Source: Cellvibrionales bacterium UBA2618 (lineage in GTDB: Bacteria; Pseudomonadota; Gammaproteobacteria; Pseudomonadales; Porticoccaceae). Taken from it: a DNA stretch of 15,661 bases. Made by a program: the position numbers and the translations under genes. Shown one piece after another: positions 13,560-15,661 of this stretch; within the stretch, counting starts at the first letter, position 1, and each line of letters opens with the position of its first letter. The stretch covers positions 1 to 15,661 of the forward strand of contig DDJS01000151.1 in the NCBI GenBank assembly GCA_002339165.1. Direction: 5' to 3'. A model generated the notes under the pieces. That model ran no database searches. It was not told the DNA's origin and saw only the letters and a program-made list of their open reading frames with translations.

Positions 13560-14939
13560 TTACTCGATACCACCTCGAGTCAATTTAGCGGGGTCGAGTA
13601 ACTTCTCTAATTCAGCGCGACCTATCTCGGTTTCTTCATCCGCCACATCGATAACGGCGCGTCCTTCCTTATACGCCTTTTTAGCAATATCGGCCGCCTT
13701 TAGATAACCAATAATCGGGTTGAGCGCCGTCACCAGTATCGGATTTCTCGACAGTGCCAGTTTCAACTGCTGCTCATTTACGGTAAAGCTGGCGATGGCC
13801 TTATCAGCCAGCAATAGCGATACGTTTGATAGCAGTTGAATACTACCCAATAGATTGTCTGCGATCATCGGTAACATCACATTCAGTTCAAAATTGCCTG
13901 ACTGTCCCCCAATGGTAATAGCTGCGTCATTACCGATAACCTGCGCCGCCGCCATCGCAGTTGCCTCAGGTATCACCGGATTGACCTTGCCGGGCATAAT
14001 CGACGAGCCAGGTTGCAACGCCTCTAGAGCTATTTCACCAAGCCCAGCCAGTGGTCCTGAATTCATCCAGCGTAAATCGTTGGCTATTTTTAGCATCGAT
14101 ACGGCCAGCGTCTTGAGTTGCCCAGATACGGCTACGGCAATATCCTGCGTTCCAATATGGCAGAACAAGTTGTCCGCCGGGGTAAACGTGATCCCTACAC
14201 TCTGGCTTAGTTTACGGCTGAACACCGCAGCAAATTTTGCATGGGCATTGATTCCAGTGCCCACAGCGGTGCCCCCTTGAGCAAGACTTTGCAAGCTCGG
14301 ACAGAGGCCTTCGATCAGCGCAATGTTTTGTTTAATCTGCGCAGCCCAGCTTAGCAAGCTCTGGCTCATGCGCACCGGCATTGCATCCATCAAGTGTGTA
14401 CGCCCTGTTTTAATATGCTGATCGACGGTCTCTGCCTTGCTCTCGATCACTGCTACAAGATGACGTAAAGCTGGCAGCAAGCCCTCATGGAGCTCCAACG
14501 CTGCACTGATATGGATCGAACTGGGGATAATATCGTTACTACTTTGACCATAGTTAATATGGTCATTAGGATTGACAGCCTCGCCCAGTCGCTTGGAGGT
14601 CAGTACCGCCAAAACCTCATTGGCATTCATATTGGAACTGGTACCAGAACCTGTCTGAAAAACATCGACCGGAAAATGCTGCATGAAATCATCACTAGCG
14701 AGTAACTCCGTGACCGTTGCAGAGATTCCATCCGCTAGATCTTGAGACAACAAGCCAAGCTCAGCATTGGCTTGCGCGGCGGCTGACTTGGCCATCAAGA
14801 GCGCGCGAATAAATGCCTCGGGCATGCGTCGACCGCTGACCGGAAAATTATTTACTGCGCGTTGCGTCTGGGCACCATAGAGAGCATCGGCGGGTACCTT
14901 TAGTTCGCCCATGCTGTCGCTTTCAATACGAGTTTTCAT
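13560..14939 (-). CDS. fumC: Fumarate hydratase, class II
   Basis: FumC interconverts fumarate and L-malate in the TCA cycle and, unlike class I fumarases, has no iron-sulfur cluster. The 459 residues carry all family signatures: QTGSGTSSNMNANEVLA (95-111), GQSSNDIIPSSIHI (131-144), TGRTHLMDAMPVRMSQ (178-193) with the catalytic His182, and the superfamily signature GSSIMPGKVNPV (311-322) with the catalytic-loop serine. AAGGAAACAGC precedes the ATG. The SDR gene lies downstream on the same strand. I do not see the sodA or fagA-type neighbours that accompany fumC in Pseudomonas. The N-terminus (MKTRIESDSMGELKVPADALYGAQTQRA) fits the family, so the start is secure. Confidence 0.97.
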   Translation of the reverse strand: MKTRIESDSMGELKVPADALYGAQTQRAVNNFPVSGRRMPEAFIRALLMAKSAAAQANAELGLLSQDLADGISATVTELLASDDFMQHFPVDVFQTGSGTSSNMNANEVLAVLTSKRLGEAVNPNDHINYGQSSNDIIPSSIHISAALELHEGLLPALRHLVAVIESKAETVDQHIKTGRTHLMDAMPVRMSQSLLSWAAQIKQNIALIEGLCPSLQSLAQGGTAVGTGINAHAKFAAVFSRKLSQSVGITFTPADNLFCHIGTQDIAVAVSGQLKTLAVSMLKIANDLRWMNSGPLAGLGEIALEALQPGSSIMPGKVNPVIPEATAMAAAQVIGNDAAITIGGQSGNFELNVMLPMIADNLLGSIQLLSNVSLLLADKAIASFTVNEQQLKLALSRNPILVTALNPIIGYLKAADIAKKAYKEGRAVIDVADEETEIGRAELEKLLDPAKLTRGGIE

Positions 14940-15090
14940 GCTGTTTCCTTGTTATAGACTGATTATGCGTATGGAGATTAAAGATATCGGCGAGACACTT
15001 CAAAGCTACTTTAAAAAAACAGCCATGACTGCAACTGGGCACCCAATAGCGCCACCATCTAACGCCCGATATAGGACGTCGGTCGATGCT

Positions 15091-15516
15091 CTAAAATTCC
15101 CGCGGTGCACAGCATATCACCGGCTGGATCACGAATAAATATCCAACGTATGGATAGCGGTTATGACCAATCGACAGCAGCGTGTTCAAATAGACCCAAG
15201 TGCTATAGCAAATGACAACGCAACGAAGAGATAGCCCGCCGCCAATACCGTCGGAATTGTTTTCACCAAAGATTTTTTTTGACTCAATAGACGCCACTGC
15301 ATCCAGAGGTATACACCGTTCAGCGTCGCAGATACAGCGTTTGGTTATCTCGCTAACATTCAGTTGATATTTACCGCCATCCAAGATCACCACCTGCACT
15401 AGAACGCCAACATTTATCTCGTCGAGAATCCGTTGCGCTGTCAACTCACCATAGCGGCTAAGCATCGAGACTAAGCACCGCACTGCAGTTTGTTGAGGCA
15501 CTCGCGAAAAGAACAA
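15091..15516 (-). pseudogene. Open frame of 141 codons, possibly a decayed gene
   Basis: The frame begins at TTG (15516), three bases after AAGGA, or at ATG 15465. Residues after the ATG (SRYGELTAQRILDEINVGVL, then VQVVILDGGKYQLNVSEI) read like a real soluble domain. After the run of eight A (15273-15280) the frame turns cysteine-rich and unlike a natural protein, while the neighbouring frame encodes a clean transmembrane segment. A one-base shift at that run would join a soluble domain to a membrane anchor. I do not recognise a family. It could be a frameshifted pseudogene, a sequencing error, programmed frameshifting, or chance. Confidence 0.3.
15186..15302 (-). CDS. Short ORF encoding one transmembrane segment (38 aa), doubtful
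   Basis: From ATG 15302 the product starts MQWRLLSQKKSLVKTIP, followed by a hydrophobic helix TVLAAGYLFVALSFAIALGS and a stop. Positive residues before the helix would place the N-terminus in the cytoplasm. There is no Shine-Dalgarno sequence. It overlaps the 141-codon frame in another phase and is better explained as the displaced 3' part of a broken gene, but a genuine small membrane protein cannot be excluded. Confidence 0.25.
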   Translation of the reverse strand: MQWRLLSQKKSLVKTIPTVLAAGYLFVALSFAIALGSI

Positions 15517-15552
15517 TAATCCTTTTTCGCCCGGTCAATGTATGTATCTTAA

Positions 15553-15575
15553 AATTGTAGGGGGTTATAACAATT
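15553..15575. repeat. Inverted repeat near the right edge
   Basis: AATTGT (15553-15558) and ACAATT (15570-15575) are separated by 11 bases and overlap the 8-base palindrome GTTATAAC (15564-15571). The spacing suits an operator for a dimeric regulator, and it lies just upstream of the doubtful minus-strand frame. AT-rich arms of this size also arise by chance. Confidence 0.3.
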
Positions 15576-15661
15576 ACATTTGTCATGTGAAGGCAAAAGC
15601 ATAGCATCTCAACGCCATGGTAAGTACTTTTCGATCGACGTGCGTCGTGCGACTGGAGAGC

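Larger units (their letters stand above)
14940..15661. other. Right-edge region without a confident gene
   Basis: This 722-base stretch upstream of fumC shows several partly open frames on the minus strand that do not form one gene. The first 150 bases should contain the fumC promoter; TTGAAG-N17-TAATCT (minus strand, roughly 15002-14974) is a poor candidate. One frame is open from the right edge to a stop at 15458. A minus frame open from 15160 to TAG at 15059 reads IFIRDPAGDMLCTAG toward its end. Together these suggest decayed coding sequence or noise. Confidence 0.4.

Noticed and set aside
13855..14280. Plus-strand ORF of 141 codons opposite fumC
   Set aside because: It is antisense to the conserved fumC core; its length reflects the codon bias of the real gene.
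14911..15138. Plus-strand ORF whose internal ATG (14971) starts MEIKDIGETLQSYFKK
   Set aside because: The opening looks faintly protein-like, but there is no ribosome site, it overlaps the fumC start antisense, and the rest is low quality; kept only as part of the unexplained right edge.
1..15661. CRISPR arrays, insertion sequences, phage or toxin-antitoxin modules
   Set aside because: No spaced direct repeats, transposase, integrase or paired small toxin-antitoxin genes are recognisable.

Overview
The window reads as the chromosome of a gammaproteobacterium, probably free-living and possibly marine. FimV, the PrmB-AroC pair, FolE, FumC and the leuCDB-asd block all have their closest recognisable form in that class, and the order leuC-leuD-leuB-asd followed by fimV on the same strand is the arrangement known from Pseudomonas-like genomes. 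I see no tRNA, rRNA, CRISPR, insertion sequence or phage gene. The species cannot be named from the sequence alone.

Layout from left to right. The left edge (1-1864, minus) holds the N-terminal 621 residues of a FimV/HubP-type polar hub protein. Between fimV and asd lies a 2.3 kb plus-strand insert with two small lipoproteins (2213-2557, unknown; 3105-3707, NTF2-like fold) and three gene-poor stretches rich in inverted repeats. Next comes a tight minus-strand leucine and aspartate-family operon, leuC-leuD-leuB-asd (8444 down to 4138), with two 4-base ATGA overlaps and a 16-base gap before asd. Ahead of leuC is a 19-codon upstream reading frame with a strong Shine-Dalgarno sequence; its stop codon overlaps the likely GTG start of leuC. 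A divergent LysR-type regulator (8593-9477) sits head to head with the operon across an intergenic region holding two LysR-type palindromes, one lying over the regulator's own predicted -10 box.

After a small convergent membrane protein (9464-9838) come aroC and prmB (minus), diverging from folE (plus). folE converges on an HSDL2-like short-chain dehydrogenase (SDR), with two back-to-back hairpins that begin and end in the two stop codons. fumC lies upstream of the SDR on the same strand. The right edge (14940-15661) has no confident gene. It contains overlapping open frames that look like decayed coding sequence, including a short frame encoding a clean transmembrane segment next to a run of eight A.

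Functionally this is mostly housekeeping metabolism: leucine synthesis (LeuCDB), the aspartate-semialdehyde branch point (Asd), chorismate synthesis (AroC), modification of ribosomal protein uL3 (PrmB), folate entry (FolE) and the TCA cycle (FumC). The parts most worth a second look are the leuC upstream frame with its LysR operators, the lipoprotein insert that separates asd from fimV, and the broken-looking right edge.
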